DNA of 64,000 nucleotides. It comes from Fulverythrobacter ferritrahens (GTDB lineage Bacteria > Pseudomonadota > Alphaproteobacteria > Sphingomonadales > Sphingomonadaceae). The position numbers and the translations under genes are program-made. The stretch spans positions 930,001 through 994,000 of the forward strand of contig NZ_JACDXU010000001.1 of the NCBI RefSeq assembly GCF_020539485.1. Reading direction: 5' to 3'. Each line of letters opens with the position of its first letter. Position 1 is the stretch's first letter. The notes beneath the pieces are model-generated. The model saw only the letters and a program-made list of their open reading frames with translations. It had not been told where the DNA came from and did no database searches. This document shows, piece after piece, positions 37,723 through 46,120 of the stretch.

Positions 37723-37848
37723 GCGCTCAATTCTTCCCCCCGAGCGCATTACTTATGCGTATCAGCGCGGTGGACAGCGACGCCGGAACGATCCTATCGT
37801 TTCGATAAATCAGAACATTCGGGCCAGAACATTCGAGAGGGTACAGAA

Positions 37849-38835
37849 ATGGCAAAAGTAATCCGCCTCCATCGCCAGGGTGGGCCGGAAGTCCTCGAGT
37901 TTGAAGATATCGACCTGCCTCCGCCAGGTAAGGACGAAGTTCACATCAAAGTTGAAGCGATCGGACTGAACCGTTCCGAAGCGATGTATCGGGCAGGACG
38001 TTATCCCGTGCCCGTCACACTCCCCTGCCTGATGGGCTATGAGGCCGCAGGCACTGTGCTGGCGCTGGGCGAAGGGGTCGAGGGCTTCGCGGTGGGGGAC
38101 AAGGTGTCGGTCGTCCCCAAATATCGGCTCGGAACCTATGGCGTCTGGGGCGAGGAAGCGATTGTGCCGGCTCACGCCCTGCTCCCTGCGCCTCCCGGCC
38201 TCAGCATGGCAGAGGCTGCATCGGTCTGGATGCAGTATTTCACGGCCTTCGCGCTTGTCGAGGTGGCAAATGTCGGCGTCGGCGATGCGGCGATCATCCG
38301 CGCAGCTTCATCCAGTGTGGGGATCGCGGCGATCCAGCTCGCCAACTGGGCTGGCGCCACTCCCATTGCCTGTACGCGAACCAGTGCCAAGGCAGATGCC
38401 TTGAGGAACCTGGGCGCGGCCCATGTGGTCGCCACCGAGGAGGAAGATCTGGTGGCGCGCGTGATGGAGATCACCGAGGGGAAAGGCGCCCGTTGCGCGT
38501 TTGATCCGGTTGGCGGCCCCTATGTTTTCACGCTGGCCTCCGCGCTTGCGGAACGCGGCATACTCTTCATTTATGGCGGCCTCAGCGAGACGGAAACTCC
38601 CTACGCCCATTGGCCTTGCGCGATGAAAGGAGCCTCGATGCGCGGTTGGGTTGCCAGCGAGATATGGAACCATCCCGAGCGTTACCGGAACGCACAACGC
38701 ATCATCTACCAAGGATTGGCAGAAGGCCATCTGAAGCCTGTGATCTCGAAGAGTTTTCCCTTGGAACAGATCGCAGAGGCCAATGCTTATCTGGAATCCA
38801 ACCAGCAGATCGGCAAGGTAGTCGTCACCGTCTGA
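37849..38835 (+). CDS. Zinc-independent MDR-family oxidoreductase (quinone-oxidoreductase type)
   Basis: A 328-residue medium-chain dehydrogenase/reductase. The N-terminal GroES-like domain includes G-L-N-R-S-E-A-M-Y-R-A-G, typical of quinone oxidoreductases and lacking the cysteine and histidine zinc ligands of alcohol dehydrogenases. The Rossmann domain carries the A-A-S-S-S-V-G-I-A-A nucleotide-binding motif characteristic of NADPH-dependent members. The substrate could be a quinone or an enone. It has its own terminator and faces the aldehyde dehydrogenase convergently. Confidence 0.9.
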   Translation: MAKVIRLHRQGGPEVLEFEDIDLPPPGKDEVHIKVEAIGLNRSEAMYRAGRYPVPVTLPCLMGYEAAGTVLALGEGVEGFAVGDKVSVVPKYRLGTYGVWGEEAIVPAHALLPAPPGLSMAEAASVWMQYFTAFALVEVANVGVGDAAIIRAASSSVGIAAIQLANWAGATPIACTRTSAKADALRNLGAAHVVATEEEDLVARVMEITEGKGARCAFDPVGGPYVFTLASALAERGILFIYGGLSETETPYAHWPCAMKGASMRGWVASEIWNHPERYRNAQRIIYQGLAEGHLKPVISKSFPLEQIAEANAYLESNQQIGKVVVTV

Positions 38836-38872
38836 AATCTCACTTTGAGATCACACTACGGAGCGAAAAAAG

Positions 38873-38905
38873 GAAAGGGCACCCCGACGGGATGCCCTTT
38901 CTCTT
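38873..38905. terminator. Bidirectional terminator between convergent genes
   Basis: GAAAGGGCA (38873-38881) pairs with TGCCCTTTC (38893-38901), and a short inner CCC/GGG stem extends it. On the plus strand TCTTATT follows; on the minus strand a T6 run follows. It therefore probably ends both the MDR oxidoreductase and the aldehyde dehydrogenase transcripts. Confidence 0.85.
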
Positions 38906-38944
38906 ATTCAAAGGCAGCACCACATCCTGCCTGTCCCGATGAGC

Positions 38945-40294
38945 TTACTGGTGGATGTAAACCGCCCGCTCGTGCGAAAAGGCCTTGAAGCCGAAATAGC
39001 CGTGATAGCTGCCCATGCCGCTGCCATTGACGCCGCCAAACGGCAGGCGGTTTTCCAGATAGTGCGAGAACACGCCATTGACGGTCACGCCGCCCGAGGA
39101 AGTCCGGTCCAGCACCTTCTGAACATTGTTTTCATTCGGGCTGAAGACATAGAGCGCCAACGGCTTGTCGCGCGCCTCGATATAGCCGATCGCCTGATCG
39201 AGATTGTCATAGGTCATGACCGGCAGCAGCGGAGCGAAGATTTCCTCCTGGAGGATCTTCATCTGCGGAGTGACGTCAGTCAGCATGGTGGGGTGCACGG
39301 TGAGGTCAGCCTCGTCGAACGTGCCGCCAACCGCGACTGTAGCGCCCTTCTCCACCGCGTCGTCGAACATCGCCTTCACGCGGTTGAAGTTGCCCTGGTT
39401 CACGACCTGGGCAATCGCCTGCTTATTGATCGATCCAGCTTCGTCATAGAGGTTCTTCTGGACGTTGCTCTTGAAGGCTTCGACCAGTTCCGCCTTCTTA
39501 TCTTCCTTCACGAAGACATAGTCGGGGCAGATGCAGGCCTGGCCGCCATTGAACTGCTTGGCACCGGCCAAGGCCGCACCGATGGCGCCGATATCCGCGC
39601 CATCGTCGATGATGACGGGGGATTTGCCGCCCAGTTCCAGCGTCACGCTGGCGAGGTTCTTGGCCGCAGCAGCCATCACGATCTTGCCGACGCGGGTGCT
39701 GCCGGTGAAGAAGATGTGATTGAAGGGCAGTTCGAGCAGCGCTTCAGCCACGCTGACATCGCCTTCAAACAGTGCGACTTCGTTCTCGTCGAAAACTTCC
39801 CGGATGATGGTGCCGGCAATCTTGGCGGTGGCCGGGCACAGGTCGGTCAGCTTGACGATGCAGCAATTGCCGGCGGCAACGGCGGCAGCGACGGGGCCGA
39901 GTGTCAGGCCGAGCGGGAAGTTCCAGGGACCGAGGATGAGGCACACGCCGCGTGCTTCGTAAACGATCTGAGCCCGGTCGGCGGGATTCTTCGACGGAGT
40001 AACTTCGGTGGGCTTCATCCAGTCATCGAGACTGTCGATGTTAAGCTGGATATTGCCGAGGATGTTCAGCACCTCGGTGACGCGAATTTCGCCCTCGGGC
40101 TTACGCGTATCTTCCAGAACAGCCGCGACGATATCATCCGCATGGGCTTCGATGGCGGCCTTCAGCTTCGTGAGCTTGGCTTTGCGCTGCTCTGCGGTGG
40201 AAGCTTTGACGTCCCACTGATGCGCCTGTTGCAGGGCAAATACACGGGCGATGTCCTTGGAGAGGTCTGCGGCAGTTTGCGTGGAGCTGGTCAT
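38945..40294 (-). CDS. Aldehyde dehydrogenase family protein
   Basis: A 449-residue NAD(P)-dependent aldehyde dehydrogenase without transmembrane segments. Catalytic E220 lies in LELGGKSP and the nucleophile C254 in GGQACICPD. The nucleotide-binding P-W-N-F-P and F-T-G-S-T-R-V-G motifs are present. Length and the G-P-W-N-F-P-L-G-L-T-L-G-P segment place it near the class-3/coniferyl-aldehyde group, which acts on aromatic or fatty aldehydes; specificity is inferred. It is monocistronic, facing the MDR oxidoreductase across a bidirectional terminator, with the tRNA-Arg gene upstream. Confidence 0.93.
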   Translation of the reverse strand: MTSSTQTAADLSKDIARVFALQQAHQWDVKASTAEQRKAKLTKLKAAIEAHADDIVAAVLEDTRKPEGEIRVTEVLNILGNIQLNIDSLDDWMKPTEVTPSKNPADRAQIVYEARGVCLILGPWNFPLGLTLGPVAAAVAAGNCCIVKLTDLCPATAKIAGTIIREVFDENEVALFEGDVSVAEALLELPFNHIFFTGSTRVGKIVMAAAAKNLASVTLELGGKSPVIIDDGADIGAIGAALAGAKQFNGGQACICPDYVFVKEDKKAELVEAFKSNVQKNLYDEAGSINKQAIAQVVNQGNFNRVKAMFDDAVEKGATVAVGGTFDEADLTVHPTMLTDVTPQMKILQEEIFAPLLPVMTYDNLDQAIGYIEARDKPLALYVFSPNENNVQKVLDRTSSGGVTVNGVFSHYLENRLPFGGVNGSGMGSYHGYFGFKAFSHERAVYIHQ

Positions 40295-40381
40295 GAGGTT
40301 TTCCGTCTATGATCGAAGTGAAATCCGCGGCCCTGTCGGCATCCTGAGCGCACCAAGCATCCCGCGAACCCGCCAGCCAAG

Positions 40382-40406
40382 ATGGCCATTCTTCGATGGC
40401 CATTCA
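40382..40406 (-). terminator. Hairpin downstream of tRNA-Arg (direct repeat of a palindrome)
   Basis: The 11-mer GATGGCCATTC occurs twice (40382-40392 and 40396-40406). Because its core ATGGCCAT is self-complementary, the two copies also form an 8-bp hairpin with a 6-nt loop. It lies 5 bp beyond the 3' end of the tRNA gene on the minus strand, so it probably ends that transcript, although no T-run follows. Confidence 0.45.
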
Positions 40407-40411
40407 AGGTT

Positions 40412-40487
40412 GGTGCGCCCGACAGGATTCGAACCTGTGGCCCCCAGATTAGGAATCTGGTGCTCTATCCTGCTGAGCTACGGGCGC
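40412..40487 (-). tRNA. tRNA-Arg (anticodon CCT)
   Basis: The minus strand folds into a complete 76-nt cloverleaf. The acceptor stem is GCGCCCG / CGGGCGC, the D arm contains GCTC / GAGC, the anticodon stem CCAGA / TCTGG encloses loop TTCCTAA with anticodon CCT, and the T arm ACAGG / CCTGT carries TTCGAAT. The 3' CCA is encoded. The tRNA reads the arginine codon AGG. It stands alone between the DUF1178 and aldehyde dehydrogenase genes. Confidence 0.97.
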
Positions 40488-40527
40488 ACGCATCCGAGCC
40501 TTTAAGCGGCCTTCGCCGCGCTGGCAA

Positions 40528-41010
40528 TCAGTTGAGTTCGTCTGGCGGAGCGACGGGGAAAAGAAGCGGCGCAACCGCGATACCCTCCTCCAGCAATTCC
40601 TTTGCTTGCGCGGGGCTGGCCTTGCCGTGCACGGATTCCGCATCACGCTCGCCATAATGCATCGCGCGCGAAACCTCGGCAAAATCTTCCCCAACCCATT
40701 TGGACTGCTTGAGGGCTTCGGCCTGAATCTCGGCCAGTTTTTCGAAGACCTGCGCCATTTCGGGGGGCATGCCCCCAGCCACTGCCACACCCTGCCCTTC
40801 AGCCACTGTCGGCTCGGGTAAAGGAATGCTGCTTACCTGATTGCCCTTGCGCGGCACGGCCGGGGCCATGGGTGCCTTGGCGACCTCGGCGGAGCCGCAA
40901 TGCGGGCACGAGACGAGGCCGCGCGCCTGTTGGCCGGCATAATCCTCCGACGAGGAAAACCAGCCCTCGAAACGATGGCCCTGTTTGCACGAGAGATCGA
41001 AGACGATCAT
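40528..41010 (-). CDS. DUF1178 family protein
   Basis: A 160-residue protein matching the DUF1178 family, with a zinc-ribbon-like N-terminus: F-D-L-S-C-K-Q-G-H-R-F-E-G-W at residues 4-17 and C-P-H-C-G near residue 35 offer C, H, C, C ligands. The remainder is charged and helical with a linker rich in P and V. The function is unknown; in alphaproteobacteria it often travels with the nitrilase-family gene, as here, where its start overlaps that gene's stop by 4 bp (ATGA). Confidence 0.9.
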   Translation of the reverse strand: MIVFDLSCKQGHRFEGWFSSSEDYAGQQARGLVSCPHCGSAEVAKAPMAPAVPRKGNQVSSIPLPEPTVAEGQGVAVAGGMPPEMAQVFEKLAEIQAEALKQSKWVGEDFAEVSRAMHYGERDAESVHGKASPAQAKELLEEGIAVAPLLFPVAPPDELN

Positions 41011-41876
41011 GATTGGCCCGACTTAGAAATTTCCCGGCGATTGGCAAGACTTGGCAATTGGGAACGCACTTCTGCGATGCGCGCGGGATCAATCTCGGCA
41101 AAGCCCAGACCAGGCGAATTGCCGCCCATATCGAGCAGGACTTCGCCCCAGGGATCCACCACCAGCGAATGGCCGTAGGTGCGCCGCCCATCCTCATGTT
41201 CTCCCACTTGCGCGGCGGCGATGACATAGGCGCTCGCCTCTACCGCGCGGGTGCGCAGCAGCAGATGCCAATGGGCTTGGCCGGTGGGGACCGTAAAGGC
41301 CGCGGGAATTGAGATTGCATTACAATAACGCTTCCCAAGCTCTTCAAACAACGCGGGAAAACGCATGTCATAGCATATGGCTAGGCCCAACCTGCCGAGC
41401 GGTGTCTCGGCCGTCACCACCCTCTCGCCCGGAGCATAGGCTGCGCTTTCACGCCACTGCTCTCCGGTCGATAGCTGCACGTCAAACATGTGGATCTTGT
41501 CATAACGGGCGGCGATCGAACCACCCGGGGCGATCAGGAAGGTGCGGTTCGCCCCGCGCGGATCTTCCGCGGGATCGGCGTCGCTTTGGGTCACGGCCAG
41601 CGAACCGAGCGAGACCCATATGCCCGCATCCCGCGCCGCGACCCGAGCGGCGGAGAGGACGGGATTCTCATCCTCCGGCACGATATGCTTCGCCGCGCGC
41701 TGGCGATCGCGATCGATCATGCCGCACATTTCCGGGGTGAACAGCATGGCTGCCCCGCCCTTTGCGGCATCGGCAATTGCGGCATCGATCGCTCGGGCAT
41801 TGACGAGCGGATCGATACCGGACGTCATCTGCAAGATAGCAATACGGGTCATATCCGGGCGGGTCATGTTAGGCAT
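41007..41876 (-). CDS. Nitrilase-superfamily amidase (Nit2-like)
   Basis: A 289-residue carbon-nitrogen hydrolase. The catalytic triad is visible: E49 in FTPEM, K127 in RYDKIHMFD and C168 in LAICYDMRFP. The pattern is close to the Nit1/Nit2 branch, whose members hydrolyse deaminated glutathione or omega-amides such as alpha-ketoglutaramate; the placement beside grxC is consistent with glutathione metabolite repair but does not prove it. Three in-frame ATG codons lie at 41876, 41867 and 41852; none has a clear ribosome-binding site. It starts 12 bp after grxC. Confidence 0.92.
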   Translation of the reverse strand: MPNMTRPDMTRIAILQMTSGIDPLVNARAIDAAIADAAKGGAAMLFTPEMCGMIDRDRQRAAKHIVPEDENPVLSAARVAARDAGIWVSLGSLAVTQSDADPAEDPRGANRTFLIAPGGSIAARYDKIHMFDVQLSTGEQWRESAAYAPGERVVTAETPLGRLGLAICYDMRFPALFEELGKRYCNAISIPAAFTVPTGQAHWHLLLRTRAVEASAYVIAAAQVGEHEDGRRTYGHSLVVDPWGEVLLDMGGNSPGLGFAEIDPARIAEVRSQLPSLANRREISKSGQS

Positions 41877-41888
41877 TATTGCCGGGCA

Positions 41889-42152
41889 TCAAAGGCCAAG
41901 CAGCGGGTCAAGCTTGCCCTCGCGGTCCAGCGCCGCGAGATCATCCGATCCGCCAACGTGATAGTCCCCGATGAAAATCTGGGGCACGGTGCGCGCATCG
42001 GGCGCCCGGCGCACCATTTCCTCGCGCTTCTCGCCGCCGAAGGTCACATCGATTTCCTCAAACTCCACCCCTTTCCTGGTGAGCAGGCTCTTGGCGCGTA
42101 CACAATAGGGGCAGCCGAATTTGGTATAGATATCAATCTTTGGCGCGCTCAC
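41889..42152 (-). CDS. grxC: Glutaredoxin 3
   Basis: Glutaredoxin reduces disulfides and glutathionylated proteins at the expense of glutathione. The 87-residue protein is one thioredoxin-like domain with the dithiol active site C-P-Y-C (about residues 14-17), the T-V-P-Q-I-F cis-proline motif and the G-G-S-D-D glutathione-binding turn. It is the first gene of a minus-strand group (grxC, nitrilase, DUF1178) and is divergent from hsp20. Confidence 0.95.
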   Translation of the reverse strand: MSAPKIDIYTKFGCPYCVRAKSLLTRKGVEFEEIDVTFGGEKREEMVRRAPDARTVPQIFIGDYHVGGSDDLAALDREGKLDPLLGL

Positions 42153-42194
42153 GGCGTGATCCTTTCGCTGTTGCGATTCCCATAGTGCTTACCA

Positions 42195-42220
42195 CTTGAA
42201 GCATGGGCTGGACTTCATAT
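42195..42220 (+). promoter_or_regulatory. Candidate heat-shock (RpoH) promoter of hsp20
   Basis: CTTGAA at 42195-42200 matches the RpoH -35 core. After 12 bp, CTTCATAT (42213-42220) resembles the -10 consensus CCCCATNT. The predicted start point, about 42227, coincides with the first base of a stable hairpin in the leader, which strengthens the call. The spacer is one base shorter than usual. Confidence 0.6.
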
Positions 42221-42227
42221 CTAAGCA

Positions 42228-42328
42228 TTGGAGCCGCGTGCCGGAAGGGCGCGGAGTTCCAAATGAAGGAAGTGCCGTATTTCGGGCTTCCACAGGGTCA
42301 AATTGCTCAGTTGAGGATTTGTGGAAAT
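42228..42328 (+). promoter_or_regulatory. ROSE-type RNA thermometer in the hsp20 leader
   Basis: The leader between the predicted start point and the hsp20 ATG folds into successive hairpins. The first (42228-42262) has stems TTGGA/TTCCAA and CCGCG/CGCGG. The last (42300-42320) pairs AAATTGCTC with GAGGATTT across an AGTT loop, leaving one G (42305) unpaired or mismatched opposite the Shine-Dalgarno GAGGA at 42313-42317. A TTGCT stretch imperfectly sequestering the ribosome-binding site is the hallmark of ROSE elements in alphaproteobacterial small heat-shock genes. Melting on heating would free the site. The call is made from sequence only. Confidence 0.75.
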
Positions 42329-42799
42329 ATGAACCGTTTCGACCTTACCCCCTATCGCCGCAGCACCGTGGGTTTCGACCGCCTGTTCGATCTTCTCGAA
42401 GGCCAGGCCCGCCTCAATACCGGCGATAATTACCCCCCCTTCAATATCGAGCGCCGCGGTCAGGATGCCTATCGCATCACCGTGGCCGTCGCCGGTTTCC
42501 GTCCCGAGGATCTGGACATCACCGCACAGCAGAACCTGCTGGTGATCCAGGGCCGCAAGAAGGAAGAGACGCAGGAAGGCGAATTCCTCCATGTCGGCAT
42601 CGCCAATCGTGGCTTTGAACGTCGTTTCGAGCTGGCCGATTATGTCCGCGTGGAGAATGCCCAGCTCGCAGATGGCCTTCTGGTGATCGACCTCCTGCGC
42701 GAAGTGCCTGAGGCGATGAAGCCCAAGAAGATCCTGGTGAACGGCCAGAAGGCGCTCGAAGTGGTGCGCAACGAGGATGGTCAGGCCGACGCTGCCTGA
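42329..42799 (+). CDS. Small heat-shock protein, Hsp20/IbpA family
   Basis: A 156-residue ATP-independent chaperone that holds unfolding proteins. The N-terminus resembles IbpA (R-F-D-L-T-P-Y-R-R-S-T-V-G-F-D-R). The alpha-crystallin domain spans about residues 33-125 and includes A-V-A-G-F-R-P-E-D-L-D-I and a final L-x-D-G-L-L-V-I-D-L strand. ATG 42329 was chosen because of homology and the GAGGA site 11 nt upstream, which lies inside the ROSE hairpin; an open frame back to 42203 is untranslated leader. Expression is predicted to be under both RpoH and thermometer control. Confidence 0.95.
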   Translation: MNRFDLTPYRRSTVGFDRLFDLLEGQARLNTGDNYPPFNIERRGQDAYRITVAVAGFRPEDLDITAQQNLLVIQGRKKEETQEGEFLHVGIANRGFERRFELADYVRVENAQLADGLLVIDLLREVPEAMKPKKILVNGQKALEVVRNEDGQADAA

Positions 42800-42824
42800 T
42801 CGCTTCGCGCATAGCTGAAAAACG

Positions 42825-42851
42825 AAGGGCGGGCCCATCGGGTCCGCCCTT
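42825..42851. terminator. Bidirectional terminator between hsp20 and pyrG
   Basis: AAGGGCGGGCCC (42825-42836) pairs with GGGTCCGCCCTT (42840-42851) with one wobble pair and a 3-nt loop. The plus strand continues TATTGTTT; the minus strand continues CGTTTTT. It lies between the convergent hsp20 and pyrG genes and can serve both. Confidence 0.85.
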
Positions 42852-42875
42852 ATTGTTTGGCTTGGAGGCTTCCGC

Positions 42876-44507
42876 TCAGACCAGTCGCGACTGGTGCAGC
42901 GCGGCCTGGATGAAGCTCGCGAAAAGCGGGTGCGGATCGAAGGGCTTGCTCTTCAGTTCCGGGTGGAACTGGACACCGATGAACCACGGGTGGTCAGGCC
43001 GCTCCACGATTTCCGGCAGCAATCCATCAGGCGACATGCCCGAGAAGATCAGCCCGCCCTTCTCCAGCGCATCCTTATAGGCACCGTTCACTTCGTAGCG
43101 ATGGCGATGCCGTTCAGAAATGGAGGTTACCCCGCCATAGACGGAGGAGACATGGCTGTTGGCCGCAAGGTGCGCCTCATAGGCGCCAAGGCGCATGGTA
43201 CCACCCAGATCGGTATCGGCGCCGCGCTTCTGCAAGCCTTCCTTGCTCATCCATTCGGTGATGATACCCACCACCGGATCCTTGGTCTCGCCAAATTCGG
43301 TTGAGCTTGCGCCTTCAATGCCCACTGCCCGCGCGCCTTCCACGCAGGCCATCTGCATGCCCAGACAGATGCCGAAGAACGGCACCTTGCGTTCCCGCGC
43401 GAAACGGACCGAGGCGATCTTGCCTTCCGATCCACGCACGCCAAAGCCGCCAGGCACCAGAATGCCGTGCATCGGCTCAAGCTGGGCAGCGATATCCAGA
43501 TCGTCCTGCTCGAAGATTTCGGCATCGATCCAGCGGATATTGACCTTCACCCGGTTCGCCATGCCGCCATGGACCAGCGCTTCGTTGAGCGACTTGTAGG
43601 CATCGGGCAGGCCGACATATTTGCCGACCACGCCGATGGTCACTTCGCCTTCGGGGTTCTGGTAGCGGTCGATGATGTCGTTCCACCGCGTCAGATTGGG
43701 CGCCGGGGCTTCAAGTCCGAAATGGCGGAGCACTTCCGCGTCCAGACCTTCGCGGTGATATTGCAGCGGGACGGCATAGATCGAGCTGGCGTCCAGCGCC
43801 GGGATAACCGCTTCAGGCCTCACATTGCAGAACAAGGCGATCTTGCGCCGCTCGCCTTCGGGCAGCGGATGTTCGCAGCGGCACAGCAACACATCGGGCT
43901 GCACGCCAAGGCTGGTCAGTTCCCGCACGGAATGCTGAGTGGGCTTTGTCTTCAATTCGCCCGCTGCCGAGACATAGGGCACCAGCGTGACATGGATGGC
44001 GCAGGTCTGTTCCCGGCCCATCTCGTTGCGCAGCTGACGGATCGCCTCGATAAAGGGCAAGCCTTCGATATCGCCGACGGTGCCGCCGAATTCGCACAGG
44101 ATGAAATCGAGATCATCGGTATCCGCCAGGGCGAATTCCTTGATCGCATCGGTCACATGCGGAATCACCTGCACCGTCGCGCCAAGATAATCGCCGCGAC
44201 GTTCCTTGGCGATGATATCGCGATAGACTCGGCCTGAAGTGATGTTGTCGCCCTGATGGGCGGACACGCCAGTGAAGCGTTCGTAGTGGCCAAGATCGAG
44301 ATCGGTCTCCGCCCCGTCGTCGGTCACATAGACTTCGCCATGCTGATAGGGGCTCATCGTCCCCGGATCGACGTTGAGATAGGGATCGAACTTGCGGATG
44401 CGGACCTTGAAGCCGCGCGCCTGCAAGAGAGCGGCAAGACTTGCCGCCATGAGACCTTTTCCGAGCGAGGAGACCACGCCGCCGGTGATAAATATGTACC
44501 GCGCCAT
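42876..44507 (-). CDS. pyrG: CTP synthase
   Basis: PyrG aminates UTP to CTP using ATP and glutamine. The 543-residue protein starts with the amidoligase P-loop region ([13 protein letters not shown], residues 6-18) and ends in a class I glutamine amidotransferase domain with the nucleophile in F-G-I-C-L-G-M-Q and the histidine/glutamate pair in Q-F-H-P-E. The length is standard. secG and tpiA lie upstream on the same strand, a conserved alphaproteobacterial order. A 9-bp hairpin sits in the leader. Confidence 0.96.
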   Translation of the reverse strand: MARYIFITGGVVSSLGKGLMAASLAALLQARGFKVRIRKFDPYLNVDPGTMSPYQHGEVYVTDDGAETDLDLGHYERFTGVSAHQGDNITSGRVYRDIIAKERRGDYLGATVQVIPHVTDAIKEFALADTDDLDFILCEFGGTVGDIEGLPFIEAIRQLRNEMGREQTCAIHVTLVPYVSAAGELKTKPTQHSVRELTSLGVQPDVLLCRCEHPLPEGERRKIALFCNVRPEAVIPALDASSIYAVPLQYHREGLDAEVLRHFGLEAPAPNLTRWNDIIDRYQNPEGEVTIGVVGKYVGLPDAYKSLNEALVHGGMANRVKVNIRWIDAEIFEQDDLDIAAQLEPMHGILVPGGFGVRGSEGKIASVRFARERKVPFFGICLGMQMACVEGARAVGIEGASSTEFGETKDPVVGIITEWMSKEGLQKRGADTDLGGTMRLGAYEAHLAANSHVSSVYGGVTSISERHRHRYEVNGAYKDALEKGGLIFSGMSPDGLLPEIVERPDHPWFIGVQFHPELKSKPFDPHPLFASFIQAALHQSRLV

Positions 44508-44539
44508 GGGAGTCGGGCCTTAAGACGAGTTTCGGATTC

Positions 44540-44561
44540 GGCGCAAGCGAATGCTTGCGCC
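44540..44561 (-). repeat. Perfect hairpin in the secG-pyrG gap
   Basis: GGCGCAAGC (44540-44548) and GCTTGCGCC (44553-44561) form a perfect 9-bp stem with a 4-nt loop. It lies 33 bp upstream of pyrG and 77 bp beyond secG on the minus strand. No T-run follows in the direction of transcription, so it may be an mRNA-stability or leader element instead of a terminator. Confidence 0.5.
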
Positions 44562-44637
44562 AGATGGTGGCAATCCACAATTATGTGGGCCACGCCTGCG
44601 ATGGGATACACGCCGCATGCAGCGCGCGGGCGCTGCC

Positions 44638-45042
44638 TTACTGGGCTGCGCCCTGCAGCGGATCGCCGCCGGCCGGCTGAGCCGTGCCGCTGGCTGCATC
44701 CGCAGGAGCCCCTGACGGAGCCGCCGCACCACCGATGAGATCGGCTTGAGCGTTCTTTTCCGGAGTTACCGAGCGATCGAGCGTGGCATCAACTTCACGG
44801 CCGGAAGTCGCCCCGACGGCAAGTGCTGCCAGAACGATGCTGAGCAAGACGAATATAGTCGCAAGAATCGCGGTTGCCCGGGTGAGGAAGTCCGCGGCAC
44901 CGCGCGCCGACATCAGGCCGGCCGGGCTACCGCCCCCGCCGAGACCGAGGCCGCCGCCTTCGGAACGCTGCATCAGCACGACAGCCACAAGGGCCAGAGC
45001 TACGATGGCCTGGACGACCGTAAGAAACAGGAAAAGCGACAT
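44638..45042 (-). CDS. secG: Preprotein translocase subunit SecG
   Basis: SecG is the small accessory subunit of the SecYEG protein-export channel. The 134-residue protein has two transmembrane helices (about 3-22 and 52-74) flanking the conserved cytoplasmic loop with V-L-M-Q-R-S-E-G-G-G-L-G and a glycine-rich stretch. The C-terminal 50 residues are an alanine/proline/glycine tail, longer than in E. coli but usual for alphaproteobacteria. ATG 45042 starts the first helix directly; an earlier in-frame start at 45114 lacks support. Confidence 0.93.
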   Translation of the reverse strand: MSLFLFLTVVQAIVALALVAVVLMQRSEGGGLGLGGGGSPAGLMSARGAADFLTRATAILATIFVLLSIVLAALAVGATSGREVDATLDRSVTPEKNAQADLIGGAAAPSGAPADAASGTAQPAGGDPLQGAAQ

Positions 45043-45150
45043 CTGTCGGGTCTGGCCTTCTTGATATTCTCTATCGTTGGAGCGGCAGATAGCGATGCAA
45101 GGCCGGAACCGCAAGGGAGCGGCCCCGATCCGTCATCGCCGATCCTGCCT

Positions 45151-45909
45151 TCAGCCTTCGGTGCGTTCCGCCGCGGCGACGATAATGCCGAGGAAGCTCT
45201 CCGCCGTGAGGCTCGCCCCGCCAACCAGCGCACCGCCAACTTCGGCGACATGCAGGATGTCGGCTGCGTTCTCCGCCTTCACCGAACCGCCGTAAAGAAT
45301 GCGGATTTCCGTGCCCGCCGCGCCGAAAATTTCTACCAGTTGATCGCGGATGGAGCGATGCATCTGGCCGATTTCTTCAATCGAGGGGGTCCGGCCCGTG
45401 CCGATGGCCCAAACGGGCTCATAAGCGATGGTCATCTTTTCGGCATATTCCGTGCCATCGGGCAGGGAAGCTGCGATCTGGGCGGCCACGACTTCTTCAG
45501 CCTTGCCTGCGTCACGATCCGCTTCGCTTTCGCCCACGCACAGGATCACCTGCAATCCGGCATGGAGGGCCGAGCTCGCCTTGGCCTTCACCACTTCGTT
45601 GGTTTCGCCATGGTCGGCGCGGCGTTCGCTGTGGCCGACGATGACAAAGCCTGCGCCGGCATCCTTCAGCATTGCCGCCGAAACGTCGCCCGTATGGGCA
45701 CCGCCTTCGGCCTGGTGGCAATCCTGCGCGCCCACGCCGATCAGCGAGGCTTCTTTGCGGATGGCATGGATCAACGTGTAGGGCGGCGCAATCGCCACCT
45801 CTGCCTTGATCAGACGTTCTGCCGCACGGTCGATCGCGCGGGCTTCGGCGAGCATGGCGCGAGTGCCATGCATTTTCCAATTGCCGACAATATAGGGGCG
45901 CTGGGCCAT
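45151..45909 (-). CDS. tpiA: Triosephosphate isomerase
   Basis: TpiA interconverts dihydroxyacetone phosphate and glyceraldehyde-3-phosphate. The 252-residue TIM-barrel protein has the N-W-K-M-H substrate lysine near residue 10, the catalytic histidine in I-V-G-H-S-E-R-R, the catalytic glutamate in A-Y-E-P-V-W-A-I-G-T-G with its mobile lid, and the phosphate-binding Y-G-G-S-V and V-G-G-A-S loops. ATG 45909 follows AAGGA; a TTG one codon earlier is in frame. It is divergent from ppiD across 211 bp. Confidence 0.96.
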   Translation of the reverse strand: MAQRPYIVGNWKMHGTRAMLAEARAIDRAAERLIKAEVAIAPPYTLIHAIRKEASLIGVGAQDCHQAEGGAHTGDVSAAMLKDAGAGFVIVGHSERRADHGETNEVVKAKASSALHAGLQVILCVGESEADRDAGKAEEVVAAQIAASLPDGTEYAEKMTIAYEPVWAIGTGRTPSIEEIGQMHRSIRDQLVEIFGAAGTEIRILYGGSVKAENAADILHVAEVGGALVGGASLTAESFLGIIVAAAERTEG

Positions 45910-46120
45910 CAATTGTCCTTAACCTGTTCGCGGGGCGCCGCGATTCCGGCGCCGCCTGGGGTGATGCCCGCTAGTCCCGGGCGGCTTGCTTGTCAAAACC
46001 GCTTTTCCACATAGGGGCAAAGCTGCCTCCACTGTTGCCCCCCAGCCTCAGCGGGGATAAAGCGCCTGCCGACCGGGCAGAAGAGCCCAGAAACCATTAC
46101 TGATCAGGCGGCGCCTACCC

